Positions 17,048-26,939 of a stretch of 64,000 nucleotides of DNA are shown one piece after another. The notes beneath the pieces were generated by a model. That model saw only the letters and a list, made by a program, of their open reading frames with translations. It had not been told where the DNA came from and searched no databases. Position numbers and translations under genes: made by a program. Within the stretch, counting starts at the first letter, position 1, and every line of letters starts with the position of its first letter. The DNA comes from Pedobacter sp. PLR (GTDB lineage: Bacteria; Bacteroidota; Bacteroidia; Sphingobacteriales; Sphingobacteriaceae): assembly GCF_026239675.1 (NCBI RefSeq), contig NZ_JAPIVQ010000010.1, forward strand, positions 144,846 to 208,845, read 5' to 3'.

Positions 17048-20000
17048 ATGTTAAGAAAATTCATAGAAAACCCGGTACTGTCTACAGTCATATCGGTTAT
17101 TATCGTCATACTTGGTCTTTTAGGCCTGCTCTCCCTTCCTATTTCTCAATATCCGGAAATTGCTCCGCCAACTGTTGCCGTTTCCGCAGCCTATCAGGGT
17201 GCCAATGCCGACGTAGTCATGAAAAGCGTGATTGTGCCCCTGGAAGAGCAAATCAACGGTGTAGAAAACATGACTTACATGACTTCCACCGCAAGTAACA
17301 ACGGAAGTGCCACCATCACCATTTTCTTTAAGCAGGGCACTGACCCTGATCAGGCCGCAGTAAACGTGCAAAACCGCGTCACTAAAGCCACCAGTTTATT
17401 ACCCAATGAGGTGATTAAAGCCGGAATTACGACCAGTAAAAAACTGAGCAGTACTGCTTTTAGCTTTTTACTATTCAGTAAAGACGGTGCTTACGACCAG
17501 AAATTCTTAGACAATTACCTGCGGATAAACATCATGCCACAGATGAAACGTGTGGAAGGTGTGGGCGAAGCCGTCATTTACGGAAATCAGGAATACTCAA
17601 TGAGGATCTGGTTGAAACCGGATGCGATGGCCAGTTACCACCTGGTACCTGATGATATTACAGCTGCCTTAAAAGAACAAAACATAGAAGCAGCTCCCGG
17701 TAAAATCGGAGAGAACAGCAGACAGTCTGTCCAGTATGCCTTAAAATATACCGGCAGATTGGAAGAAGCTGCCGGGTTTGAAAACATCATTCTCCGCAGT
17801 GCACAGCAAGGCGGATTGGTCAGGTTAAAAGATGTGGCCAGCGTAGAGTTTGGCGCATTAGACTATACAACCAGTCTGGTAACCCAGGGAAAAGTGTCTT
17901 CCGGTGGTGCCATAAGCCAGTCTTCCGGCTCCAATGCCAGAGAACTGATCATTGCCTGTGAAAACATTTTGAAAGAAGCCTCGAAGGATTTTCCTCCGGG
18001 TGTGGAGTACCAAACCTTTTTAAATGCCAATGAATTTCTGGATGCCTCCATTGAAAAAGTGATCTATACCATTATAGAAGCCTTTATCCTGGTATTCATT
18101 GTGGTGTTTATCTTCTTACAGGACTTCAGGTCTACCTTAATTCCGGCTATTGCCGTACCAGTCGCCATCATTGGTACCTTTTTCTTCTTAAAGCTTTTCG
18201 GTTTTACGATTAACTTACTGACACTTTTCGCGCTGGTGCTGGCGATAGGGATTGTGGTAGATGATGCGATTGTAGTGGTCGAGGCCGTCCATGCGAAGCT
18301 GGATCAGGGGGCTAAATCTGCGAAAAAAGCAACCATCCATGCGATGAGTGAAATCAGCGGAGCAATTGTTTCGATTACCCTGATCATGTCAGCAGTATTT
18401 GTGCCGGTTACTTTTATCACCGGATCCGCAGGTGTATTTTACAAGCAGTTCGGATTAACCTTAGCTGTGGCGATTGTGATCTCTGCCGTTAACGCCCTTA
18501 CTTTAAGTCCGGCGCTTTGTGCGATACTCTTAAAACCGCACCACCCAGAGAAAGACCATCCAAAACAAGGTTTTATGCCGCGGTTCTATGCCGGATTTAA
18601 TGCTTCATTTGAATCCTTAACCGGTAAATATATGTCGGCAGTAAGGTTTTTGATTCGAAGAAAATGGGTTTCTGTGATAGGTATTGCGCTTTTCGGAATG
18701 ATTTTCTATTCCTTATTGAAAACTACACCTACCGGTTTTGTGCCCAATGAAGATGGTGGTGCCATTTATGGCGATGTGATCCTCCCTCCTGCGGCAACCT
18801 TAGAACGTACCGAAGAAATCACCAATCTGGTAGACAGTATCGCCAGAAGCATTCCGGAAGTAGAACTTTCTTCCCGACTGGCAGGAATGGACCTGATCAA
18901 TGGTTTTGGTGGTTCTTATGGCGCCTTGTTTATCCGTTTAAAACCATGGAATGAGCGTAAAGGACCGCAACAGGATGTGGGGAGCATCGTAAACCAGCTT
19001 TTCGCAAAAACTGCGCATATCAAAGGAGCAAAAGTAATATTTTTTGCTGCGCCAACCTTACAGGGCTTCGGAAACAGCAATGGTTTCGAAGTACAGTTAC
19101 AGGATAAAACCGGCGGCAATTATGAAGCGTTTGCCAAATCTATCGGGAAGTTCATGGCTGGCATCAACCAACGTCCGGAGATTATGTATGCCACCAGTCC
19201 ATTCAACATTGGTTTTCCGGAATTGGAAGTTAACGTCAATGTGGCCCGTTGTAAAGATGCAGGCGTATCTGTAAACACCGTATTGAACACGCTTCAAGGT
19301 TATTTTGGTGGGGTTTATGCTTCCGATTTCAACAAATTCGGCAAGCAATACCGCGTCATGATGCAAAGTCACCCGGATTTCAGAGAGAAAGAAACCGACC
19401 TGAACAAGGTATTTGTTAAAACGGATCAGGGAGTCATGGCACCGATTTCCGAATTTGTGACCTTAAAGAAAACCTATGGTCCGGAGTTCATCAACAGGTT
19501 CAATCTCTTTACTTCCACCATGGTGACCGGTGTTCCCAATAAGGGATACAGTTCCGGTGATGCCATAAAGGCCATTGAAGAAGTTGCGGCCCGGACTTTA
19601 AGTCGCGGTTACACTTACGAATTTTCAGGCTTAACCAGAGAAGAACTGTCCAGCGGTAGTCAGACGATCATGATTTTCGCCTTATGTCTGGTCTTTATCT
19701 ATTTCCTGCTCAGTGCGCAGTATAAGAGTTATATCCTGCCCTTCTCGGTCTTATTTTCCTTACCAATAGGTTTAGCCGGTGCCTTTATTTTTGCCAACCT
19801 GTTTGGAGTGGACAACAATATCTTCCTTCAAATCAGCCTGATCATGTTAATCGGCTTGCTCGCCAAGAACGCTATTCTGATTGTAGAATTCGCCTTGATG
19901 CACAGGTTAAGTGGTAGAAGCATCGTACAAGCAGCCTTGTTAGGTGCAAAAGCAAGATTACGCCCAATCCTGATGACTTCCTTCGCCTTCATTTTCGGAT

Positions 20001-20206
20001 TGATTCCATTGATGCTGGCTACTGGTGCAGGTGCATTGAGTAATAAATCCATTGGTACTGCCGCCGTTGGTGGGATGCTGATCGGAACCTTATTTGGCGT
20101 ATTTGTAATCCCGGTATTGTTTGTCATTTTCCAATCCCTGCAGGAGAAAATATCAGGGGTACCGACTCCGAATCACCCTCCACGTCCAATTCCAGAAATC
20201 AATTAA
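17048..20206 (+). CDS. RND efflux permease, HAE1/AcrB type
   Basis: 1052 residues with the usual duplicated arrangement of 12 transmembrane helices and two large periplasmic loops. The proton-relay pair of TM4 is present in GIVVDDAIVVVEAVHA. The N-terminus (FIENPVLSTVISVIIVILG) and the terminal helices (LLAKNAILIVEFA) match the AcrB class rather than heavy-metal pumps. It exports small amphipathic compounds using the proton gradient; the substrate cannot be read from sequence. The neighbouring adaptor and channel complete the tripartite pump. Confidence 0.96.
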   Translation: MLRKFIENPVLSTVISVIIVILGLLGLLSLPISQYPEIAPPTVAVSAAYQGANADVVMKSVIVPLEEQINGVENMTYMTSTASNNGSATITIFFKQGTDPDQAAVNVQNRVTKATSLLPNEVIKAGITTSKKLSSTAFSFLLFSKDGAYDQKFLDNYLRINIMPQMKRVEGVGEAVIYGNQEYSMRIWLKPDAMASYHLVPDDITAALKEQNIEAAPGKIGENSRQSVQYALKYTGRLEEAAGFENIILRSAQQGGLVRLKDVASVEFGALDYTTSLVTQGKVSSGGAISQSSGSNARELIIACENILKEASKDFPPGVEYQTFLNANEFLDASIEKVIYTIIEAFILVFIVVFIFLQDFRSTLIPAIAVPVAIIGTFFFLKLFGFTINLLTLFALVLAIGIVVDDAIVVVEAVHAKLDQGAKSAKKATIHAMSEISGAIVSITLIMSAVFVPVTFITGSAGVFYKQFGLTLAVAIVISAVNALTLSPALCAILLKPHHPEKDHPKQGFMPRFYAGFNASFESLTGKYMSAVRFLIRRKWVSVIGIALFGMIFYSLLKTTPTGFVPNEDGGAIYGDVILPPAATLERTEEITNLVDSIARSIPEVELSSRLAGMDLINGFGGSYGALFIRLKPWNERKGPQQDVGSIVNQLFAKTAHIKGAKVIFFAAPTLQGFGNSNGFEVQLQDKTGGNYEAFAKSIGKFMAGINQRPEIMYATSPFNIGFPELEVNVNVARCKDAGVSVNTVLNTLQGYFGGVYASDFNKFGKQYRVMMQSHPDFREKETDLNKVFVKTDQGVMAPISEFVTLKKTYGPEFINRFNLFTSTMVTGVPNKGYSSGDAIKAIEEVAARTLSRGYTYEFSGLTREELSSGSQTIMIFALCLVFIYFLLSAQYKSYILPFSVLFSLPIGLAGAFIFANLFGVDNNIFLQISLIMLIGLLAKNAILIVEFALMHRLSGRSIVQAALLGAKARLRPILMTSFAFIFGLIPLMLATGAGALSNKSIGTAAVGGMLIGTLFGVFVIPVLFVIFQSLQEKISGVPTPNHPPRPIPEIN

Positions 20207-20216
20207 TTGAAACCTT

Positions 20217-21608
20217 ATGAAATTATTTCCACATAAAACCCTTTTGTTGCTGTTGGTGGCAGCAGTATGGAGTTCCTGTAAAGTCACCAAAACTTATCAG
20301 CAACCCAATACACTTAAGCAAGGTGCTTATCGCAGTTCACAGCAAACGGATACGGTAAACATGGCCGGTATGCAATGGTCTTCTCTTTTTACGGATACCG
20401 TTTTACAACAGCTGATCAGAGCAGGACTGGCTGCCAATCTGGACCTGAAAATTGCAGTAGAACGCATCAATCAGTCGAAAGCTGTATTTAGAAGAAGTAA
20501 GGCAGCTTACCTTCCCGATTTAAAAGGAAATGTTGGGCTGAAAGAATCCAAATTATCCTATCCTCAGGGATTTGGCCTTTTCAGTAATACCACACAGTAC
20601 GACTTTGGCATCAGCAGCAATTGGGAGCTGGACATCTGGGGCAAATTAGGAAGTGCAAAAAGCGGAGCAATGGCAGAGCTGTTGGCCAGTGATGCCGCCA
20701 AAAGAGCCATACAGACACAGCTGATTGCTGATATTGCCAACCATTACTACGACTTGCTGACACTGGATGAGCAATTATTGCTCACCAGAAAAACCGCCCT
20801 GAACAGAGGTCAGGATGCCGCAACCATTAAACTGTTATTTGAAAACTCGATCTTAAATGGTGTTGCCGTCGTACAAAGTGAGGCGAATTACTATGAAGCG
20901 GAGCTGTCAATCCCGGACCTGGAACAAGAAATCAGCGCAAAGGAAAACGCATTAACCGTATTGCTGGCGAGGGCTCCCGGCCCCATTCCCAGAACTTCCC
21001 TTAGACAACAACAACTTACTTATGATTTGAAACCTGGAATACCGGCGCAATTGCTGGCGCATCGTCCTGATGTACAGCAGGCAGAATACCGGTTTCGCGC
21101 AGCATTTGAAAACAGCAATGTAGCCAGAACCCAGTTCTACCCGGGATTGAACATCACTGCAATGGGCGGATTTTCAAGTTTCAGTCTTAAAGACTGGTTT
21201 AGCAATGGCAGTTTATTCGGCAACATTGCCGCTGGATTAACCCAGCCTATCTTTAACAAAGGGCAAAATAAAGCGGGTTTAACCATCGCGCTTTCTAAGC
21301 AGCAAGAAGCGTTGCATGGCTTTGAACTGTCCTTACTGAAAGCAAGTCAGGAAGTATCAGATGCGCTTTCTGCTTATCAGGCAGCTACACAAAAAGAAGA
21401 AAAGCGAGCAAAACAACTGAAAGCTTTAACCCTGGCTGTTGAATTTAATAAAGAGCTGTTAAACAACAGCAACAATACCAATTATACGGATGTACTTGCT
21501 GCAGAGCAAAACCTGCTGACCGCGGAACTGAAAGGAATCAACGACCAGAGTCAGAAATTACATGCAGTAGTAAATCTATACCGCGCATTAGGCGGAGGTT
21601 GGAACTAA
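20217..21608 (+). CDS. TolC/OprM-like outer membrane efflux lipoprotein
   Basis: 463 residues. Lipobox VWSSC near residue 21. Two outer membrane efflux repeats form the alpha-barrel (QQLIRAGLAANLDLKIAVERI; LLAHRPDVQQAEYRFRAAFENS in the second half). It begins 10 bp after the permease gene and is the third component of the pump. A stem-loop follows the stop codon. Confidence 0.94.
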   Translation: MKLFPHKTLLLLLVAAVWSSCKVTKTYQQPNTLKQGAYRSSQQTDTVNMAGMQWSSLFTDTVLQQLIRAGLAANLDLKIAVERINQSKAVFRRSKAAYLPDLKGNVGLKESKLSYPQGFGLFSNTTQYDFGISSNWELDIWGKLGSAKSGAMAELLASDAAKRAIQTQLIADIANHYYDLLTLDEQLLLTRKTALNRGQDAATIKLLFENSILNGVAVVQSEANYYEAELSIPDLEQEISAKENALTVLLARAPGPIPRTSLRQQQLTYDLKPGIPAQLLAHRPDVQQAEYRFRAAFENSNVARTQFYPGLNITAMGGFSSFSLKDWFSNGSLFGNIAAGLTQPIFNKGQNKAGLTIALSKQQEALHGFELSLLKASQEVSDALSAYQAATQKEEKRAKQLKALTLAVEFNKELLNNSNNTNYTDVLAAEQNLLTAELKGINDQSQKLHAVVNLYRALGGGWN

Positions 21609-21620
21609 TACTGTAGAAAT

Positions 21621-21661
21621 GCTGGTTTGGAGGACTGCTACGGCATTTTCTCCAAACCAGC
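21621..21661 (+). terminator. Stem-loop after the efflux operon
   Basis: GCTGGTTTGGAG (21621-21632) pairs perfectly with CTCCAAACCAGC (21650-21661) across a 17-nt loop, 12 bp after the stop codon. There is no T tract, so it may be an RNA-stabilising hairpin rather than a true intrinsic terminator. Confidence 0.55.
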
Positions 21662-21807
21662 TATCACAAACCTCCTCTTCACATACCGCCCTGTTTTAAA
21701 CACCAGCTTGCTATCAGATGAAAAATTAAAGCTATTCAGATCAAGCTATTATGACAATAGCCTGAAATAATTCAGGTAAAGTCTAGGGATTTAGTAGTGT
21801 TTTTAAT

Positions 21808-22117
21808 TACCTTTGCAAGCGAAACGATTATATGTTCAAGTAAAGACACGGTTATGTATCAAATTCTACTTCAAATTTTTCCTCAGGCTGAGTCCTTCGC
21901 CTGTTTAATCTTCAATGTTCCAGCAACACGCCGAATGTGTTGTTGCCCGGCCTAATCCCGTAGAAATATTTTAATATTGACCTAAGCACCGGTTCCCGGT
22001 GAAGGAAAACTATTGCCCAAAATTTCTGCCCGAAACCTAATTTATTCCCCTTTTCCTGATCCTTGTGGTCCGGGAATCAGCGGAGCTAAATCCTATTATC
22101 AACAATAAAATATTCAA
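21808..22117 (+). promoter_or_regulatory. Promoter box and structured leader of the second susC gene
   Basis: TACCTTTG at 21808-21815 fits TAnnTTTG. It is followed by about 300 nt with two clear hairpins: CAACAC/GTGTTG with a 7-nt loop near 21925-21943, and ACCGG-TTC-CCGGT near 21988-22000. I could not match it to a known riboswitch class. No gene is evident here. Confidence 0.4.
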
Positions 22118-25100
22118 ATGAAAACAAGATTATCAATTTTATTCCTTTTGTTGTTCATTCAATTCGCAGATGCCCAGGAACTTTATAAAGTCAGCGGTAA
22201 AGTAATTGAAAAAGGAACACAACTTCCCCTTCCCGGGGTAAGCGTGCTGATCAAAGGCTCGAAAGTCGGTACCACCACCGACCAGTCCGGAAACTTCAGT
22301 ATCCAGTTACCGAAAGAACAGGAAACCCTGAGCTTTTCTTTCCTTGGCTTTAGCAGCCAGGAAATTCCTGCACATGCCGGACAAAATTTAAAAGTGTCCC
22401 TTGCCGATGCATCCAATGATCTGGATGAAGTCGTTGTGGTGGCTTATGGTACGACAAAAAAGAGAGACATTACCGGAGCAGTATCCCGTATTAACGGCGA
22501 ACAACTACAAAACCGACAGGTTTCCAACATCACTAAAGCGCTGCAAGGTCTGGCACCAGGTGTTCAGGCAGTTGCTTCCAGCGGACAACCGGGAACCTCA
22601 GCAACCATCCGTATCCGCGGTATTGGTTCTATTAACGCTTCCAGCTCGCCACTATATGTAGTAGATGGAAATCCTTATTCCGGAGATCTGAGTTCGATCA
22701 ACCCCAGCGATGTTGAATCTATCAGTGTGTTAAAAGACGCTGCTTCCAGTGCTTTATATGGTTCCAGAGGTGCAAATGGTGTGATCATCATCACCACCAA
22801 ATCCGGCAAAAAGAACCGCGAAACACAGATTAATGCCAGCTTTTCACAAGGAATTTCTGATCGCTCTGTAAAGGATTACGAACAGGTAACCACCGATCAG
22901 TATTTTGAAAATTACTGGTTAGCGGTAAAAAACAAGCAACTGAGTTCTAATCCGACTTTCACAGATCAACAAGCAGGCGAAGCGGCCAGCAGACAATTGA
23001 TCGGTGATTTAGGGATTAACCCTTACGGAATCAACTTCCCGAATCCTGTTGGATTGGATGGTAAAATCGTACCCGGAGCACAGGCGTTATGGAACGACAA
23101 CTGGGGAGAGGCCACCGAACAAACAGCCAGAAGAACACAGGCAGACCTGAGTTTTAGTGGTGGTAGCGAAAAAAGCCAGTATTACATCTCCGGTGGTTAC
23201 CTGAACGATAAAGGTATCGCCCTTGGCTCAGGATTTAAACGCTATAATACCAGAATAAACCTGACTACACAGGCAAAAAAATGGCTCACAGCTGGTTTGA
23301 ATATCTCCGCTTCAAGTAGCCTGCAAGACTATCCAACTTCGGAAGACAGTAAAACTTCCAATGTGATTCAATATTCAAGAGCCATTCCAGGCTTTTATCC
23401 CATCTATCAACACAACCCGGATGGTTCTTTTAAACTGGATGGCAACAATCAAAAGATCTATGATTTCGGTGATTACCGCCCAAGTTCGGCCCTCCCAAAA
23501 AGTAACCTTCCTGCAACTGTTGGGCTGGATAAATCACAGATCATGAAAGACAATGTTTCTGCCAGAACATTCTTAGAAGCGACTATCCTACCGGAATTAA
23601 CGTTCAAAACCACTTATAGCGGCGATTTCCAGAACTATAATTCTCATTCCTATACCAATCCATTGCTGGGCGACGGAAAAGAAACCGGTGGTGATGTTTC
23701 CAAATCAAACAGCAGAACCTATTCCTGGACCTGGAACAACATCGCGACCTACGATAAAAGTTTCGGCGATCATCACCTGAATGTTTTAGGTGGACAGGAG
23801 CTTTACAAATACAATTACAGCGTAATTTCCGGCTCCCGTCAGCGCTTTGTGCTTCCGGATTTATATGAGCCTGATGCTGCGGCACAGTTAACCGGTTTTG
23901 GCGGAAATTCCATTGACTATACCTTACTGAGTTTCCTTGGAAGAGCAGAATATGACTACAAAAAGAAATACCTGTTATCAGCCTCTTTAAGAACTGACGG
24001 AACATCAAGATTCTCACCAGAGCAACGATGGGGTACCTTCTGGTCGCTGGGTGCTTCCTGGAAAGTATCAGAAGAAGCCTTCCTGAAAAACACACCATGG
24101 TTGAGTACCTTAACCCTAAGAACCAGTTATGGCGCACAGGGTAATGACAATATCGGTACTTACTACGCTTACAAAGGGTTGTACAGCATCAAAAGTAACC
24201 TTGGCGAAAACGGATTGGTGACCTCAAGGCTCCCTACACCGGACCTGAAATGGGAATCTAATTTAAACCTGAATGTCGGTATCGACTTTGGTATCTTCAA
24301 CGACCGCATCAATGGTACGATTGAATATTTCGACAGAAGGTCAAAAGACCTGTTGTTTAGTCGCCCGATAGCGCCATCCCTTGGATTTAGCTCCATAGAT
24401 GAAAACATTGGCGCCCTAAAAAATCAAGGTATCGAGCTGCAAATCAATGCCATTCCGGTTCGTACAACGGATTTCAGGTGGACCATCAGTCTGAATGCAA
24501 CTCATTACAAAAACACCATTACCGCATTACCAGGTAATAAGGATATCCCGACAGCTACCAAAATTATGCGTGTAGGTGGGACAATCTCCGACTTCTTCCT
24601 TAAAGAATGGGCTGGTGTAAACCCTGACAACGGAGATCCCCTTTGGTATAAAAATGATGCAAGTGGCAACAGAATCACCACAAACGATTATAGTTCGGCT
24701 ACACAATACTACCAGGGCACTTCATTACCTGACCTGACCGGTGGTATTTCCAATACTTTCAACTACAAAGAATTTGAGATCTCTGCTTTACTCAGCTATA
24801 GCATTGGTGGTAAAATCCTTGACAATGATTATGTAGGTTTAATGCACACTGGTAATGCGATTGGCCGCCCCTGGTCTACAGAAATTCTGAACCACTGGAC
24901 ACCGGAAAACCGCAATACAGACGTCCCTAAACTGACAACAGATGATAAAGGATGGACGCAACCCTCTACCCGCTTCCTGTACAGTGGCACTTATGCCAGA
25001 TTGAAAAATGTGACACTAGGCTACAGTCTGCCAAAAGCGCTGGCCAACAGATGGGGTTTAGCGAATCTTAAACTGACCCTAACCGGAGAAAACCTGTTGA

Positions 25101-25210
25101 CGTTTTACGGTCATAAAGGAATGGATCCTGAACAAACCATTGAAGGAACTACCTATTACCGTTATCCGGCAATGCGCACCCTATCTGCTGGTTTAAACCT
25201 TACTTTCTAA
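22118..25210 (+). CDS. SusC/RagA family TonB-dependent transporter (second pair)
   Basis: 1030 residues. Signal peptide ending at ADAQ (about residue 19), a carboxypeptidase-regulatory-like domain (LYKVSGKVIEKGTQLPLPGV), plug domain with YVVDGNPYSGD and ALYGSRGANGVIIITTK, and a barrel ending in GLNLTF. It works with the SusD-like protein encoded 16 bp downstream. No glycosidase, esterase or regulator gene lies next to it, so the imported compound is unknown; it need not be a sugar. Confidence 0.95.
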   Translation: MKTRLSILFLLLFIQFADAQELYKVSGKVIEKGTQLPLPGVSVLIKGSKVGTTTDQSGNFSIQLPKEQETLSFSFLGFSSQEIPAHAGQNLKVSLADASNDLDEVVVVAYGTTKKRDITGAVSRINGEQLQNRQVSNITKALQGLAPGVQAVASSGQPGTSATIRIRGIGSINASSSPLYVVDGNPYSGDLSSINPSDVESISVLKDAASSALYGSRGANGVIIITTKSGKKNRETQINASFSQGISDRSVKDYEQVTTDQYFENYWLAVKNKQLSSNPTFTDQQAGEAASRQLIGDLGINPYGINFPNPVGLDGKIVPGAQALWNDNWGEATEQTARRTQADLSFSGGSEKSQYYISGGYLNDKGIALGSGFKRYNTRINLTTQAKKWLTAGLNISASSSLQDYPTSEDSKTSNVIQYSRAIPGFYPIYQHNPDGSFKLDGNNQKIYDFGDYRPSSALPKSNLPATVGLDKSQIMKDNVSARTFLEATILPELTFKTTYSGDFQNYNSHSYTNPLLGDGKETGGDVSKSNSRTYSWTWNNIATYDKSFGDHHLNVLGGQELYKYNYSVISGSRQRFVLPDLYEPDAAAQLTGFGGNSIDYTLLSFLGRAEYDYKKKYLLSASLRTDGTSRFSPEQRWGTFWSLGASWKVSEEAFLKNTPWLSTLTLRTSYGAQGNDNIGTYYAYKGLYSIKSNLGENGLVTSRLPTPDLKWESNLNLNVGIDFGIFNDRINGTIEYFDRRSKDLLFSRPIAPSLGFSSIDENIGALKNQGIELQINAIPVRTTDFRWTISLNATHYKNTITALPGNKDIPTATKIMRVGGTISDFFLKEWAGVNPDNGDPLWYKNDASGNRITTNDYSSATQYYQGTSLPDLTGGISNTFNYKEFEISALLSYSIGGKILDNDYVGLMHTGNAIGRPWSTEILNHWTPENRNTDVPKLTTDDKGWTQPSTRFLYSGTYARLKNVTLGYSLPKALANRWGLANLKLTLTGENLLTFYGHKGMDPEQTIEGTTYYRYPAMRTLSAGLNLTF

Positions 25211-25226
25211 TTTTAATTCTACGACA

Positions 25227-26732
25227 ATGAACATCAAAAATATCACCTATATCGCGGTTACAGCCCTATTGCTCCCATTTCTGGGTTGCAAGAAAGAGCT
25301 AACCACCAGTCCTACGGCATCCGTAGATGAAACCCTGGTGTATGCGAATGTTGACAATATCGAGACGGTCCTGAACGGGACATGGGCTTATATGCACGAT
25401 ACTTTTTTCACCTATGCCAATCCCGGATATTCTACCATTTTAAGGAACAGTGATGCTATGGGGAATGATGTAGCGATCATCCAAAATAAATATGGATACA
25501 AAGATTCTTACAACTTTACCATCGCCAATAATCAGACCCGCTTAGGCGCGATCTGGTCACTGCTTTACAAGGTGATCGACAACAGCAATAACATCATCAC
25601 CAAGATTGATGCCTCAGCAGGTGCAGCAGATAAAAAAGCAAGGATTAAAGGTCAGGCACTAGCCTTAAGGGCCAACAGTTATTTAAACCTGGTTACTTAC
25701 TACCAGTTCAATTATCAGTTGAATCCACAGGCAAAAGCGGTTCCTTTGTACACTACGCCAACTGTTCCAGGTTCGGTAGCGAATCCAAAAGCCACGTTGG
25801 AGCAGATCTATCAGGTCATTGTAGCCGATTTAACAGAGGCTGCGGCTTTATTGCCGGACTATAACCGCCCGAATACCACTAAATACAAGATCAACATTGA
25901 TGTGGTTCATGGTCTTTTAGCGAGAACCTACCTGAATATGGGAAAATGGGATCTGGCAGCAGAGCACGCTTTAGCGGCAAAGAAGAACTATACTTATATG
26001 GCTGCCGATGAGTATGCGAATGGCTTTAATGAGTTAAAGAACAGTGAATGGATCTGGGGACAAGGACAGCAGGCAGATCAAAGTACGGCCAGTTATTCCT
26101 TCCATTTCCTGGATGTCAGCAGCCCTTCTTCCTACTATTACAGCTTCATGGCTGATCCGAATTTCAAAAAGCTATTTGACGCCACCGACATCAGAACAAA
26201 ACTGTTTTTATGGGATGGATTACCAGGCAGAGAAGGTTATTTAAGGTACCAGAAGTTTAAGTTCCGTCCGGATGTAACCGCAGATATTGTGATGATGCGT
26301 TCTGCAGAAATGACATTAATCGCAGCAGAAGGTTATGCAAGAGCAGGAAACCTGCCTAAAGCATCAGAAACCTTAAATGAACTGCTTACTGCCAGAAAAG
26401 CTACGCCATTTGATTTGGGTTCAAAATCAAAAGAAGAAGTGATAGCCAGCATCCTGACCGAAAGAAGAAAAGAACTTTGGGGAGAAGGTTTTGCCTTATC
26501 AGATATCCTGAGAACACAGGCATCTGTGATCAGAAAACCTGCATTAGGACCAGATGGACAACCTTTAAAAGTGACGGTGATTACGCCTGATGGTACGCCT
26601 AAAGAAGTATTTGCCAAACAGCATACCACTTTAAGGTTCCCGAACAGCACTGATTTCGTACCCAACAGCCCTTATTATTTAATTCCACTACCATTAACGG
26701 AATTATCCAACAATGGCAACCTGGGGAAATAA
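25227..26732 (+). CDS. SusD/RagB family lipoprotein (second pair)
   Basis: 501 residues, lipobox FLGC with Cys21. SusD features are the N-terminal helices (VDNIETVLNGTWAYMH), the ALALRANSYLNLVTYYQFNY segment, the MRSAEMTLIAAEGYARAGN repeat and the ERRKELWGEGFALSDILR block. The length is typical for the family. It is the last gene of the two-gene unit; a terminator follows 33 bp after the stop codon. Confidence 0.95.
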   Translation: MNIKNITYIAVTALLLPFLGCKKELTTSPTASVDETLVYANVDNIETVLNGTWAYMHDTFFTYANPGYSTILRNSDAMGNDVAIIQNKYGYKDSYNFTIANNQTRLGAIWSLLYKVIDNSNNIITKIDASAGAADKKARIKGQALALRANSYLNLVTYYQFNYQLNPQAKAVPLYTTPTVPGSVANPKATLEQIYQVIVADLTEAAALLPDYNRPNTTKYKINIDVVHGLLARTYLNMGKWDLAAEHALAAKKNYTYMAADEYANGFNELKNSEWIWGQGQQADQSTASYSFHFLDVSSPSSYYYSFMADPNFKKLFDATDIRTKLFLWDGLPGREGYLRYQKFKFRPDVTADIVMMRSAEMTLIAAEGYARAGNLPKASETLNELLTARKATPFDLGSKSKEEVIASILTERRKELWGEGFALSDILRTQASVIRKPALGPDGQPLKVTVITPDGTPKEVFAKQHTTLRFPNSTDFVPNSPYYLIPLPLTELSNNGNLGK

Positions 26733-26765
26733 AAGATAATACCCTACAATACCCCTACCTATGAA

Positions 26766-26805
26766 AAAGGGCTGCTCCGATCAATTCGGACAGCCCTTTG
26801 TTTGT
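26766..26805 (+). terminator. Intrinsic terminator after the second susD
   Basis: AAAGGGCTG (26766-26774) pairs with CAGCCCTTT (26791-26799), with an inner TCCGA/TCGGA stem, followed by GTTTGTATTT. Confidence 0.8.
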
Positions 26806-26859
26806 ATTTACAGCTTATTCTAATAAAAGCTACCTGCTACATTGAAACAAGAGCAAGCA

Positions 26860-26938
<79 letters not shown>

Positions 26939-26939
26939 A

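Noticed and set aside
21900..22000. SAM, TPP or cobalamin riboswitch ahead of the second susC
   Set aside because: The GCCCGG and CCGGTG patches are suggestive, but the conserved cores of these classes could not be aligned by eye.
23604..24137. 177-codon minus-strand frame within the second susC
   Set aside because: Opposite conserved TonB-dependent barrel coding; Arg- and Cys-rich translation typical of a shadow frame.
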